Part shown: positions 26,651-36,111 of the stretch, piece by piece
How the letters are laid out: each line of letters opens with the position of its first letter
How positions within the stretch are numbered: position 1 is the stretch's first letter
Source of the DNA: Brevibacillus sp.
Lineage (GTDB): Bacteria > Bacillota > Bacilli > Brevibacillales > Brevibacillaceae
Assembly (NCBI GenBank): GCA_017656235.1
Contig: JACDOF010000014.1
Location: 1-64,000 of the forward strand
Reading direction: 5' to 3'
Length of the DNA stretch: 64,000 nt
Translations under genes and position numbers: made by a program
Notes under the pieces: model-generated
The model's database searches: none
Seen by the model: the letters and a program-made list of their open reading frames with translations, nothing else
What the model was told of the DNA's origin: nothing

Positions 26651-27130
26651 GTGCAGATTACGGTTATCGCGGTTGGCAAACTAAAGGAAAAGTACCTCAA
26701 AGAAGGCATCAGCGAGTACAGCAAGCGGCTTTCTTCCTACTGCAAGCTGCGGTTCATCGAGGTGAACGATGAGAAGGCTCCCGATACCCTCAGTCCTGCC
26801 GAAATGGAACAGGTCAAACAAAAAGAGGGCGAGCGCATCCTCGCCCACCTCAAACCTGATCAATACATCATCGCCCTCGCCATCGAGGGACAGATGTGGT
26901 CGTCGGAGAAGCTGTCCAGCGAGCTGGACAAGCTGGCCGTACAGGGGAAAAGCCACGTCGCCTTTCTCATCGGCGGCTCGCTCGGCTTGTCGCCTGAAGT
27001 ACTGGAGCGGGCTCATGTGCTGCTCTCGTTTTCCAGGATGACGTTTCCCCATCAACTGATGCGGCTGATTTTACTGGAGCAGGTGTACCGGGCGTTTCGG
27101 ATCAGTCGGGGGGAACCGTATCACAAATAG
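26651..27130 (+). CDS. rlmH: 23S rRNA pseudouridine-1915 N3-methyltransferase
   Basis: RlmH methylates pseudouridine 1915 of 23S rRNA in assembled ribosomes. The 159-residue SPOUT protein begins at GTG 26651 ([19 protein letters not shown]) and has the AdoMet knot motifs [14 protein letters not shown] and [24 protein letters not shown]. Length and ending (RGEPYHK) are typical. It is the last gene of the conserved wal-rlmH segment; the AT-rich xylose island starts just after it. Confidence 0.98.
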   Translation: MQITVIAVGKLKEKYLKEGISEYSKRLSSYCKLRFIEVNDEKAPDTLSPAEMEQVKQKEGERILAHLKPDQYIIALAIEGQMWSSEKLSSELDKLAVQGKSHVAFLIGGSLGLSPEVLERAHVLLSFSRMTFPHQLMRLILLEQVYRAFRISRGEPYHK

Positions 27131-27238
27131 AGGTAAAGCGGTGAGTTGAACTTATACTTGAAAATCCTTGATAGAATTTTCTTTCTAATCAAGGGTGTAG
27201 CAATTTCATATATCCTTTTGAAAGAACAAGAGCCCAAA

Positions 27239-27284
27239 CCCCGCTGAATGAGGAAATATCGTTCAGCGGAGTTTTGATATTTTA
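27239..27284. terminator. Terminator between rlmH and xylR
   Basis: CCGCTGAA (27241-27248) pairs with TTCAGCGG (27262-27269), followed by AGTTTTGATATTTT. Confidence 0.7.
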
Positions 27285-27339
27285 TTGCAGGTTCTATTCA
27301 TCCAATGGGTCAGCAGAGCCATATACATAAGCAATCATT

Positions 27340-28530
27340 TTAGCTGCTTTCAGATGTTAAGTCGATTTTTAGGAAATTTTCAATGGAAAATGCCGTCATT
27401 CCCAAGGAAGTGGAGTATTTGGCCAGTTGAGAAAAATCCAGTGTTAAATTGTCTTTAAAGAACCACAACAAGTTTTCTTTCAGCTTTCTTTCAACGGCTT
27501 CCCGAAGCCATTTTTCTGCAGACGCCATTCGGTTTCCGATTACAATTTGCTGGGGATTAAACGTATTAATGATGTTCGTGATACCAATTCCAAACATTTC
27601 TCCAACTTCCGCAAATATTTGAATGGCCTTTTTATCGCCCGTATTGGCCAATTCCATTAATTTCTCCAGGGAAATATCATTTTCATCATAGCCATTTTGA
27701 ATGGCCTTTTGAATCAATGCCTGTTCAGAGGCGTACAGTTCCCAACACCCAGAATTGCCGCAGCGGCATTTTCCGCCATTTACGTTAACCGTCATGTGGC
27801 CCATTTCTCCGGCATATCCCATGTTTCCTTGATAAAGGCGGCCATCGATAATCAGACCGACCCCGATTCCGATCCCTGCACTCACATAAACCATATTGTC
27901 GCTTTTTTGTCCGATTCCAAAAACCTTTTCTCCGTATGCTCCTCCATTTGCTTCATTTTCAATGATTACCGGTACATGGAACTTGTCCTCAATGATCTGT
28001 TTTAAAGGGATGTTTTTCCAACCCAGGTTTGGAGCCAACAAAACGGTTCCATTTTTTTGCACGATCCCCGGTACGCCAATGCCAATCCCGATCAATCCAT
28101 AAGGGCTTTTTTTCATGTTGCTTTTGAAATAAGTGATCATATCAATCACTTTGTTTAAAATCTCGGCATAATCCAAACGCTTCATGGAAATGATTTGTTC
28201 TAACAAAATTTCTCCTTTTAAATCGGTTAAAATACCCAAAATGTAATTGACACCGATGTCAATCCCAATGGAATATCCTGCGGAGGCATTAAAGATTAGC
28301 ATAATGGGTCTTCTGCCGCCGGTGGATTCTCCCGGTCCCGTTTCATAGATGAGATGTTCATCGATTAGCTCATTGACTAATGAAGAAACCGTTCCTTTGT
28401 TGAGATTGGTTAGACTGGCTATATCAGCTCGTGAGATTGGAGACCTGTTTTTTATGATTTCTAAGACGATCGATTTGTTTCCCTTTTTGACTACATGTTG
28501 GTTCCACGTCCTGGTCAGATCCACGTTCAT
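27340..28530 (-). CDS. xylR: Xylose repressor XylR (ROK family)
   Basis: The 396-residue protein has an N-terminal winged helix (about 18-80, SRADIASLTNLNKGTVSSLV) and a ROK sugar-binding domain (about 85-390) with the zinc motif CRCGNSGCWE and the nucleotide-like loop DIGVNYI. It closely follows the B. subtilis XylR sequence pattern (for example GGRRPIMLIFN, SPYGLIGIGIGVPG). It represses the xylose genes until xylose binds. It is divergent from the transporter operon, with its operator between them. Confidence 0.96.
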   Translation of the reverse strand: MNVDLTRTWNQHVVKKGNKSIVLEIIKNRSPISRADIASLTNLNKGTVSSLVNELIDEHLIYETGPGESTGGRRPIMLIFNASAGYSIGIDIGVNYILGILTDLKGEILLEQIISMKRLDYAEILNKVIDMITYFKSNMKKSPYGLIGIGIGVPGIVQKNGTVLLAPNLGWKNIPLKQIIEDKFHVPVIIENEANGGAYGEKVFGIGQKSDNMVYVSAGIGIGVGLIIDGRLYQGNMGYAGEMGHMTVNVNGGKCRCGNSGCWELYASEQALIQKAIQNGYDENDISLEKLMELANTGDKKAIQIFAEVGEMFGIGITNIINTFNPQQIVIGNRMASAEKWLREAVERKLKENLLWFFKDNLTLDFSQLAKYSTSLGMTAFSIENFLKIDLTSESS

Positions 28531-28580
28531 GTTTAATCCCCTCTGTCATCGTTTATAGATATTATACAGAACTTAACGTT

Positions 28581-28631
28581 ATTATAAACTTTGTTTATCC
28601 ACTAGACAAACAAAGTTTCTGCTGGTATACT
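28581..28631. promoter_or_regulatory. Overlapping divergent xyl promoters with XylR operator
   Basis: The operator is a perfect inverted repeat, AAACTTTGTTT (28586-28596) and AAACAAAGTTT (28608-28618). Rightward: TAGACA (28603-28608), 17 bases, TATACT (28626-28631). Leftward: TTGTCT (28609-28604), 17 bases, TATAAT (28586-28581). The two -35 boxes share bases inside the operator, so one bound repressor can block both directions, giving xylR autoregulation. Confidence 0.85.
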
Positions 28632-28685
28632 AAACGTAACATTTTTAGAATGTTTCAACAAATTTATCTTTTAGGGGGGATTCGC

Positions 28686-29981
28686 ATGAAAAAGAAAGCG
28701 ATTACATCATGGTCGCTGGCATTTGCGCTGATTTCAGTCTTGGCGGGGTGTTCAGGGAATCATGCAACAGATGCCGGCAGCAATCAGGAAGAAACGACCA
28801 TTTCCTTTATGCATTTATGGCCGGAAGGAAACTCGACAGCACATTACAACATTGTAAACGATATTATTGCTAAATATGAAGAACAGAATCCAGGCATTCA
28901 TATCGAAGTTGAAGTGTTAAGCAATGAGCAGTACAAGGAAAAAATAAAAGTGTTGTCGTCTTCTGATCAGCTTCCCGATGTTGGAATGACCTGGGCGGCA
29001 GGGTATCTGAAACCTTACGTGGAAGGAAACCAATTTACTCCTTTAAATGATCTGTTGGAAGGTGAATTTGCTGATTTATTTGTTCCAGGTACGGTCGATG
29101 CCTATACCATTGATGGAAAAACTTACGGTTTACCCCTTGAGTTGAATATTGCGCCCATTTTCTACAATAAAGCGATTTTTGATCAATATGGGCTGAATGT
29201 ACCACAAACCTATGAAGATTTCAAAAATGTCGTGAATGTCTTGACGGAAAATGGAGTCGCTCCCATTGCCTTGGGAAACAAAGACAGGTGGACAGGGTCA
29301 CTCTGGTATATGTACTTGGCGGACCGTATCGGCGGACCGGAACTGCTCACCCAGGCGATCAATGGAGAAAAGAGCTTTAACAATCCTGAATTAACTCAGG
29401 CTGCTGAGGAAACACAAAATCTGGTAAAAGCTGACGCCTTTGTGAAGGGATTTAACGGACTAAGTGACCAAGAAGCAAAAAGTTTATTTATGAACAGTCA
29501 GGCGGCCATGTATTTGATCGGATCCTGGGACTTGCCAAACTATACAACCAATGAAGACGTACCTCAAGAATTCAGAGATTCCATTGGCTACTTTAAATTC
29601 CCGGAAGTTAATGAGAATAGTGATGCTAACAGTTTTGTAGGAGGTCCTGGTGTAGGACTGTTCGTTGCGGAAAATTCTGATGTGAAAGAAGAAGCAAAAG
29701 ACTTCGTTCAATACTTTATTGAACAGTGGGGAGAACAGGCAGTTACCAAAGCAGGCGTGATTCCTGCCACGAAAGTGGATACATCCAAAGTAGACTTACA
29801 TGAAATGTACATTAGCGTACTAAACGATTTAAATAATGCCAGCAATATTACTCTTTTTGCAGACGTTCAGATGAATCCGGACGATGCGCAGGTACACCTT
29901 GACTTGATTCAGGCTTTGTTCGGGGTCGAAGTAACACCGGATGAATTTACAAAACAACATCAAGAAGCTCTTACCAATTAA
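28686..29981 (+). CDS. Sugar ABC transporter substrate-binding lipoprotein (family 1), likely xylo-oligosaccharide
   Basis: Start ATG 28686 follows GGGGGG; 431 residues. A lipobox LAGC near residue 22 (SVLAGCSG) marks lipid anchoring outside the membrane. The rest has the family-1 extracellular binding fold (ISFMHLWPEG, DVGMTWAAGYLKPYVE, AIFDQYG, VGGPGVGLFV). Context (two MalFG-type permeases, GH52 beta-xylosidase, XylA/B) suggests short xylosides as ligand. A cre-like site lies in its first codons. A strong hairpin follows before the permeases. No ATPase is present; a shared MsmK-type ATPase is likely. Confidence 0.9.
   Translation: MKKKAITSWSLAFALISVLAGCSGNHATDAGSNQEETTISFMHLWPEGNSTAHYNIVNDIIAKYEEQNPGIHIEVEVLSNEQYKEKIKVLSSSDQLPDVGMTWAAGYLKPYVEGNQFTPLNDLLEGEFADLFVPGTVDAYTIDGKTYGLPLELNIAPIFYNKAIFDQYGLNVPQTYEDFKNVVNVLTENGVAPIALGNKDRWTGSLWYMYLADRIGGPELLTQAINGEKSFNNPELTQAAEETQNLVKADAFVKGFNGLSDQEAKSLFMNSQAAMYLIGSWDLPNYTTNEDVPQEFRDSIGYFKFPEVNENSDANSFVGGPGVGLFVAENSDVKEEAKDFVQYFIEQWGEQAVTKAGVIPATKVDTSKVDLHEMYISVLNDLNNASNITLFADVQMNPDDAQVHLDLIQALFGVEVTPDEFTKQHQEALTN
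28692..28707 (+). promoter_or_regulatory. Candidate cre (CcpA) site inside the binding-protein gene
   Basis: AAGAAAGCGATTACAT matches WTGNAANCGNWWNCAW at all but one fixed position. An intragenic cre near the start of xylose genes is also the arrangement in B. subtilis xylA. Confidence 0.5.
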
Positions 29982-30013
29982 GAAAGATCAAACAGAAAGC
30001 AAATAACGAATAG

Positions 30014-30069
30014 GAAAAAGGGACATATACTATTCCAGCTAAGAATCGGCAAAAATATGTTCCTTTTTC
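30014..30069 (+). promoter_or_regulatory. Intercistronic stem-loop between binding protein and permease
   Basis: A 15-bp stem with one G-U pair joins 30014-30028 to 30055-30069 and ends in CCTTTTTC. It could act as a leaky terminator and as a 3' stabiliser that keeps binding-protein mRNA more abundant than permease mRNA. Confidence 0.7.
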
Positions 30070-30099
30070 ATCTCTATCAAGCACAGAAAGGCGATTCCT

Positions 30100-30978
30100 A
30101 TGAATAAAGTCTTGTCTAATAAATTCATGATTGCTTTATATGTTCTGCCTGCATTAATCCTTGTCGCGATACTCATCTTCATTCCATTAGGGCTGACTGG
30201 TTATTATGGCCTGATGGAATGGAGCGGTATCGGAGCAATGAAATTTATTGGACTGGAAAATTACAAAGAAGTCATCAAGGATCCCAAGTTCTGGAACAGC
30301 GTCTTGCATTCTTTTCTTCTGGCGTTGTTCTCCACTTTAAGTCTGGGAGTATACCTTCTGATTTCCTTGATACTGGCTTCCAAAATAAAAGGAAGCAGCT
30401 TGCTGAGAAAAATTTATTTAATTCCGATGCTTCTTTCTTCCGTTGCCATTGCTCAATTATGGATGAAAGTCTATCACCCTACCAATGGAATGCTCAATCG
30501 TTTTCTAAGCATTCTGGACATAGATAACCCTCCAGCCTGGCTGGCCGACCCATCCATTGTGTTATATGCCATTTTTATACCGATTTTGTGGCAATACGCC
30601 GGGTTTTATATCCTGATCTATTACGCCGCCTTAAAGAATATTCCTGAGGAATTGATTGAAGCGGCCAATATCGATGGCGCTACCCCATGGCAAATTGCCA
30701 TGAAGATAAAGATCCCGCTCATCTCCGGGATTATTAAAGTAACCGTTGTTTTAGCCATCGTTGGATCATTGAAATACTTTGATCTAATTTATGTCATGAC
30801 AGGCGGTGGTCCAAACGGTGCAAGCGAAGTCATGGCTTCTTATATGTATAAAGAAGCTTTTGGCAGCTATCACTTTGGCTATGGAAGTGCCATCGGCTTT
30901 TTCTTGTTAATCATCACGCTCGTAACTACTTTCTTTATTCGCAAACTGACCGCTTCCAAAGATGATGTCCAGTATTAG
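30100..30978 (+). CDS. Sugar ABC transporter permease (MalF/UgpA-type)
   Basis: The 292-residue protein has six predicted membrane helices and the inner-membrane EAA loop (EELIEAANIDGATPWQIAMKIKIPLI, here EELIEAANIDGATPWQ around 185-200). The first span is residues 12-33. It forms the channel with the next permease. AAAGGCG precedes the ATG. It imports the sugar delivered by the lipoprotein upstream. Confidence 0.93.
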   Translation: MNKVLSNKFMIALYVLPALILVAILIFIPLGLTGYYGLMEWSGIGAMKFIGLENYKEVIKDPKFWNSVLHSFLLALFSTLSLGVYLLISLILASKIKGSSLLRKIYLIPMLLSSVAIAQLWMKVYHPTNGMLNRFLSILDIDNPPAWLADPSIVLYAIFIPILWQYAGFYILIYYAALKNIPEELIEAANIDGATPWQIAMKIKIPLISGIIKVTVVLAIVGSLKYFDLIYVMTGGGPNGASEVMASYMYKEAFGSYHFGYGSAIGFFLLIITLVTTFFIRKLTASKDDVQY

Positions 30979-30988
30979 AGGTGTGCAA

Positions 30989-31816
30989 ATGATGAAGAAA
31001 CTCCCCAATATCCTGCTCTACACCATCTTAATTGCTATAGCCGTTTTTCAGATTTACCCACTTGTATGGCTGTTTATGTTCTCTTTAAAAAATAATCAGG
31101 AAATATTCGCGAAATCACCATTTTCATTACCAGAGGACCCTCAGTGGGAAAACTATGTCAAAGTTTGGACGAACGGCAACATAGGCACTTACTTCTTTAA
31201 CAGCGTGTGGATAACTGCTCTCTCGATTCTGTTAACCGTTCTTCTGGCCAGTATGGTCACGTTTGCGATTACACGTATGAAATGGAAATTAAGCAAATTG
31301 GTGCTCGGGCTATTTATGGTTGGGTTGATGATACCCGTTCATTCATCACTGATTCCCCTTTTCAGCATGTTTCTCAAGGCAGATCTCATTGATAACCCGC
31401 TTTCCATCGTCATCACGTATACGGCGTATAATCTGCCCATTACCATCATGATTTTGCTGGGTTTTTACTACAGCCTTCCGAGGGAATTGGAAGAAGCGGC
31501 CCTCCTGGACGGGTGTTCGGTGAACCGCTTGTTTTTCAAGATTATTCTGCCGATGACAACGCCGGTGATGTCTACTACTGTCATTATCAACATGATTTTT
31601 AACTGGAACGAATTCGTCTTTGTCAACACGTTTATCAGTTCTGACAAGTACAAGACATTAACCGTTGGGATTCAGAACTTTATCGGACAATACATGACGG
31701 ACTGGGGCGCAATCGGCGCCACATTGATGATCAGTATCATCCCGATATTAATTGCGTTTATCTTCTTTAGTGACCGAATCATTGAGGGAATAACGGCTGG
31801 TGCTGTTAAAGGATAA
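30989..31816 (+). CDS. Sugar ABC transporter permease (MalG/UgpE-type)
   Basis: Start is placed at ATG 30989 behind GAGGTG, giving 275 residues; an ATG at 30962 overlaps the previous gene. Six membrane helices and the EAA loop (ELEEAALLDGCSVNRLFFKI) identify a MalG-type subunit. It is the second half of the permease pair and ends 19 bases before the GH52 gene. Confidence 0.92.
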   Translation: MMKKLPNILLYTILIAIAVFQIYPLVWLFMFSLKNNQEIFAKSPFSLPEDPQWENYVKVWTNGNIGTYFFNSVWITALSILLTVLLASMVTFAITRMKWKLSKLVLGLFMVGLMIPVHSSLIPLFSMFLKADLIDNPLSIVITYTAYNLPITIMILLGFYYSLPRELEEAALLDGCSVNRLFFKIILPMTTPVMSTTVIINMIFNWNEFVFVNTFISSDKYKTLTVGIQNFIGQYMTDWGAIGATLMISIIPILIAFIFFSDRIIEGITAGAVKG

Positions 31817-31835
31817 ACACGGGGAGGTCGTATGC

Positions 31836-33947
31836 ATGCCGGAAAATATTTTTTTTAATGCTCACCATTCGCCTATTGGAGCGTACTCCAGCTTGACGCT
31901 GGGCTTTCCTGGAAGCGGAGGAGGCCTGGATCTGGAACTGGGACGGTCACCGAAAAAAAACATGTATATAGGAATTGAGTCTCTGGAAGAGGAAGGAAAG
32001 TATGAGGCACTGCCTTTCTTTGATGCAAAAGAAGACGAAAGCCTAAGGTTTGATATTGAAAATCCTGACCCTAATCCAGAAAAGCCAAACATTATCCGTC
32101 CATTTTCCAAACAGGAAGTGAAAAGAGAATTTCATTTGGGAACGGACACATGGAAAGCCGGTGATCTAACATTTACCATCTATTCACAGGTTCAGAGCAT
32201 TCCCGATCCACAATCAGCAGGGGACGAGGAGCTGAAGCTGACATTAGTTCCGGCTGTGCTTGCCGAATTGACGGTGGATAATCACAAAGGGAATAAACCC
32301 CGCAGAGCCTTTTTTGGCTATGAGGGCAGCGATCCGTATTCTTCCATGCGAAGAATCGATGATACCAGCCCTTTAATTGGGGTTGCCCAGGGACGGCTGA
32401 CGGCGGTTGCCACGAATAATGAACATGTGGAATCGGCGATGCATTTTAGTATGGAGGATATTTTAACAGCAGCCAATAAGGAAAATTGGACCTTTGGTTT
32501 GGGAACTGTTGGCGCATTGGTCATGGAAGTACCGCCCGGTGAGACGAAGACATTTCAGCTGGTGATCTGTTTTTATCGGGGGGGAATCGCGACGGCAGGT
32601 CTTGATGCGTCTTATTATTATACGAAATATTTTTCAAACATTGAGGAAGTAGCGGCTTTTGCCATGGACAACTTTGACATCATGAAAAAACGCGCTTTGG
32701 AGTCGAACCATCTGGTTGAAGCATCTTCCCTCAATGAGGATCAGAAGTTTATGATCACCCATGCCATTCGAAGCTACTACGGAAATACACAATTGCTGGA
32801 GTTGGACGGCAAGCCGGTCTGGGTTGTTAATGAAGGCGAATATCGAATGATGAACACCTTTGATTTGACCATCGATCACCTGTTCTTTGAGTTAAAAATG
32901 AACCCATGGGTGGTCAAAAATGTATTGAATCTGTTTGTCAATCGCTACAGTTATTACGATGAAGTGAAATTTCCAGGCGATGCAAAGCGATATCCGGGAG
33001 GCATCAGTTTTACCCATGATATGGGGGTAGCCAACACCTTCTCAAGACCCCATCACTCTTCTTATGAATTGTATGGGCTTGATGGTTGTTTCTCCCATAT
33101 GACCCATGAGCAGCTGGTCAATTGGGTGTTGACGGCAGCCGTTTATGCTGCCTGGACCAATGATCAAACATGGGTGAAAGAAAATCTGAAAATCTTTAAG
33201 GATTGTTTCGACAGTTTGGTCAACAGGGATCACCCTGATCCAGCAAAAAGAAATGGGATCATGGGCTTGGATTCGTCACGGACCAAAGAAGGTGCAGAAA
33301 TCACCACCTATGACAGTCTGGATATTTCCCTTGGACAAGCGCGGAACAACATCTATCTGGCCGGGAAAACCTGGGCAGCCTATGTGGCCTTGGAGAAAAT
33401 TTTTGCTGATCAGGGAGAAACAGAATGGGCAAAAAAAGCAGGAGAGCAGGCAGCGAAATGTGCGAAGACCATTACTTCCCATATGACACCGGAGGGGTAT
33501 ATTCCGGCTGTCATTGAGGGCAATAATCGCTCCAAAATTATCCCTGCCATTGAAGGGCTTGTCTATCCTTATTTTGCTGGCTGCAAAGAAGCGGTCCGTA
33601 TGGATGGAAAATACGGGGATTATATTCAGGCATTAAAAAAGCATCTGAAGACGGTTCTTCAAAAAGGGGTTTGCTTATTTGAAGATGGAGGCTGGAAAAT
33701 TTCATCGACCAGCAATAATTCCTGGCTAAGCAAAATCTATCTTAACCAATTTATTGCCCGGAAAATATTAGGTTTGCCATGGGATGAAAAGGGCAAGCAG
33801 GCAGACCGTGCCCATGTTCAGTGGCTAACCCACCCGGAATTATCTGTCTGGAGCTGGAGTGATCAAATTATCAACGGCAAAATTTCAGCCAGTAAGTACT
33901 ATCCGCGGGGAGTAACCAGTATCTTGTGGCTCGAGGAAGATCAATAA
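31836..33947 (+). CDS. GH52 beta-xylosidase
   Basis: This retaining enzyme removes xylose from short xylo-oligosaccharides. With ATG 31836 (MPENIFFNAHHSPIGAY), after GGGGAGG, it is 703 residues and lacks a signal peptide, so it acts on imported sugars. It follows the Geobacillus stearothermophilus XynB2 sequence closely. The reported nucleophile of that enzyme, Glu335, falls on Glu335 here (NEGEYRMMNT), and the acid/base Asp is in ITTYDSLD (Asp493 or Asp496). GH52 is a small family with few bacterial hosts, mostly thermophilic Bacillales. It ends the transporter operon. Confidence 0.96.
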   Translation: MPENIFFNAHHSPIGAYSSLTLGFPGSGGGLDLELGRSPKKNMYIGIESLEEEGKYEALPFFDAKEDESLRFDIENPDPNPEKPNIIRPFSKQEVKREFHLGTDTWKAGDLTFTIYSQVQSIPDPQSAGDEELKLTLVPAVLAELTVDNHKGNKPRRAFFGYEGSDPYSSMRRIDDTSPLIGVAQGRLTAVATNNEHVESAMHFSMEDILTAANKENWTFGLGTVGALVMEVPPGETKTFQLVICFYRGGIATAGLDASYYYTKYFSNIEEVAAFAMDNFDIMKKRALESNHLVEASSLNEDQKFMITHAIRSYYGNTQLLELDGKPVWVVNEGEYRMMNTFDLTIDHLFFELKMNPWVVKNVLNLFVNRYSYYDEVKFPGDAKRYPGGISFTHDMGVANTFSRPHHSSYELYGLDGCFSHMTHEQLVNWVLTAAVYAAWTNDQTWVKENLKIFKDCFDSLVNRDHPDPAKRNGIMGLDSSRTKEGAEITTYDSLDISLGQARNNIYLAGKTWAAYVALEKIFADQGETEWAKKAGEQAAKCAKTITSHMTPEGYIPAVIEGNNRSKIIPAIEGLVYPYFAGCKEAVRMDGKYGDYIQALKKHLKTVLQKGVCLFEDGGWKISSTSNNSWLSKIYLNQFIARKILGLPWDEKGKQADRAHVQWLTHPELSVWSWSDQIINGKISASKYYPRGVTSILWLEEDQ

Positions 33948-33955
33948 ATCCTTTT

Positions 33956-34567
33956 TTAGCTGTTCTTCTTTTGGGAGATTCGGTCAAAAGCATGCAAGCA
34001 AAGATATGTATTGATCCAGGCCGCAGAGCTGATACCAAAAAAGAACGCGATTCCCGGAAAATAGAAAAAAATGATCAGGAGTGATGAAAGGCTGATGAGT
34101 AAAAGGATGTCATGTAATGGACTGATCAGCATAATCAGAAAAGCGTTTTTCATGATCGACAACAGACCCATATCAAAATGAACATAAGCAGGGAAAACGT
34201 ACAAGAAAATAAGGATGAAAAAGAACAAAAAGACAAAACTCGAAAGATGGGCTGGACCAAAACTCTCATTTTGAGATAGAAATGCGATGTGGATAGCCAT
34301 GATGAAGAGGAGTGGCACCACAAAGAACAGCAAACGGTTCGCCGGCTTCCATTCTTGTTTGTAGATTTTCCAGTAGGTCTTCCATAAAGGCAAATCCCTT
34401 TCACCCTGAATCCATTTGCGCATGATGGAATAGAGCGCAGCGGTGGAAGGCATGAGCCCGAAAATAACGAGTCCAGCCAAAGTGAAGAACACCCATAAAA
34501 AATGGATCGCCGCAAACCTGGTAATCCATTCGCTTGTAACGTATAGGAATTGACCATATTTTTTCAT
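33956..34567 (-). CDS. YesL-like DUF624 membrane protein
   Basis: ATG 34567 (MKKYGQFLYVTSEWITRFA) follows AAGGAGAG; 203 residues. Five to six hydrophobic helices and the family pattern (FTLAGLVIFGLMPSTAALYSI and WKTYWKIYKQEWKPA) mark the DUF624 family, which accompanies sugar ABC transporters in Bacillales. It is convergent with the GH52 gene (8 bases between stops) and divergent from xylA. It probably assists assembly or regulation of the transporter; this is inferred from context. Confidence 0.85.
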   Translation of the reverse strand: MKKYGQFLYVTSEWITRFAAIHFLWVFFTLAGLVIFGLMPSTAALYSIMRKWIQGERDLPLWKTYWKIYKQEWKPANRLLFFVVPLLFIMAIHIAFLSQNESFGPAHLSSFVFLFFFILIFLYVFPAYVHFDMGLLSIMKNAFLIMLISPLHDILLLISLSSLLIIFFYFPGIAFFFGISSAAWINTYLCLHAFDRISQKKNS

Positions 34568-34708
34568 GTTGCTCTCCTTGTGGATAAAAGTGTATGAACG
34601 TTCACTCCTTTCAATATTATAAAGGAATGGACGAACCAATACATCATGACAATTCCAATCACAGGATACCGGCATGATGAAAAAATGAAAGGAAAGGAGA
34701 ATGCAGTT

Positions 34709-36031
34709 ATGGTGTTCGAAAAAGTAAACAAGATTCAGTACGAAGGTCCGAAATCTACCAATCCATTAGCATTCAAATTTTATAACCCGGATGAACTAGT
34801 TGGTGGCAAAACCATGAAAGAACATCTTCGTTTTTCAGTAGCCTACTGGCACTCATTCACTGGGGATGGATCCGATCCATTTGGTGCGGGCATCCATATT
34901 CGGCCCTGGAATCATTTAAAGGGAATGGATTTGGCAAAGGCTCGTGTAGAAGCTGCTTTTGAATTTTTTGAAAAGCTTGGCGTGTCTTATTTTTGTTTTC
35001 ATGATGTGGACATTGCGCCAGAAGGCGATACGCTGGCGGAAACCTTTGATAATTTGGATGAAATTGTCGCCATGATAAAAGATTATATGAAGAACAGCCG
35101 TGTGAAGCTGCTCTGGAACACAGCAAATTTGTTTACCCATCCACGCTTTGCCCATGGGGCGGCATCTTCCAATAATGCGGATGTGTTCGCGTTTGCCGCA
35201 GCCAAAGTGAAAAAAGGGCTGGAGATTGCCAAAGAGTTGGAAGCTGAAAACTATGTGTTCTGGGGCGGTCGCGAAGGATATGAAACCTTGCTCAATACCG
35301 ATATGAAACTGGAGCTGGATAATTTGGGACGCTTCTTCCATATGGCTGTTGATTATGCCAAAGAAATTGGATTTGGCGGACAATTCTTAATTGAACCAAA
35401 ACCAAAAGAGCCAACCAAGCATCAATATGATTTTGATGTGGCTTCCGGTCTTGCTTTCTTGAAAACCTACGGTCTGGATCCTTATTTTAAGTTTAATATT
35501 GAAGCCAATCATGCCACTTTGGCCGGGCATACTTTTGAACATGAGCTGCGCTACGCACGAATTCACGGCATGTTGGGTTCGGTAGACGCCAACCAAGGGG
35601 ATTTATTGCTTGGCTGGGATACGGATGAATTTCCAACTGATTTATATTCCACTACCTTGGCCATGTATGAAATTCTGAAAAATGGCGGATTGGGAACTGG
35701 AGGTTTAAATTTTGATGCCAAAGTGCGAAGAGGTTCCTTTGAACCGGAAGATCTATTCTATGCCCATATCGCTGGAATGGATAGTTTTGCAGTTGGCTTA
35801 AAAGTAGCTCACAACCTAATTGAAGATGGGGTTTTGGAAAAAGTGGTAGAAAGAAGATACAAAAGCTTTACCGAAGGAATCGGCAAGGAAATTGTAGAAG
35901 GAAAAACCGATTTCAAAAAGCTGGCCGAATATGCCTTGAAACATGATGCCATCCAAATTGAATCTGGCCATCAGGAGTTAATAAAATCTACCATCAATCA
36001 ATACTTGTTGAGTGCCTTTGCTGGTGAATAA
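34709..36031 (+). CDS. xylA: Xylose isomerase
   Basis: XylA converts D-xylose to D-xylulose. Started at ATG 34709 ([16 protein letters not shown]) behind AAAGGAG, it has 440 residues, the family's class II length. Active-site motifs are [10 protein letters not shown] (His and Asp of the ring-opening step), [35 protein letters not shown] and SVDANQGD, which hold the metal and catalytic Lys ligands. The palindrome TGAACGTTCA (34595-34604) lies upstream. It begins the xylA-xylB-galM operon. Confidence 0.98.
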   Translation: MVFEKVNKIQYEGPKSTNPLAFKFYNPDELVGGKTMKEHLRFSVAYWHSFTGDGSDPFGAGIHIRPWNHLKGMDLAKARVEAAFEFFEKLGVSYFCFHDVDIAPEGDTLAETFDNLDEIVAMIKDYMKNSRVKLLWNTANLFTHPRFAHGAASSNNADVFAFAAAKVKKGLEIAKELEAENYVFWGGREGYETLLNTDMKLELDNLGRFFHMAVDYAKEIGFGGQFLIEPKPKEPTKHQYDFDVASGLAFLKTYGLDPYFKFNIEANHATLAGHTFEHELRYARIHGMLGSVDANQGDLLLGWDTDEFPTDLYSTTLAMYEILKNGGLGTGGLNFDAKVRRGSFEPEDLFYAHIAGMDSFAVGLKVAHNLIEDGVLEKVVERRYKSFTEGIGKEIVEGKTDFKKLAEYALKHDAIQIESGHQELIKSTINQYLLSAFAGE

Positions 36032-36040
36032 ATGTAAGAT

Positions 36041-36066
36041 GGCTGACCAATATTTATTGGTTGGCC
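36041..36066 (+). promoter_or_regulatory. Hairpin between xylA and xylB
   Basis: A stem of up to 12 pairs (two G-U) joins GGCTGACCAATA (36041-36052) and TATTGGTTGGCC (36055-36066), followed by CTTATTCTTG. A weak terminator or RNA-processing site that tunes xylB relative to xylA is likely. Confidence 0.6.
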
Positions 36067-36111
36067 CTTATTCTTGTTACACTCATTGCGTGAAGCGGAG
36101 GGAATGAAGAT

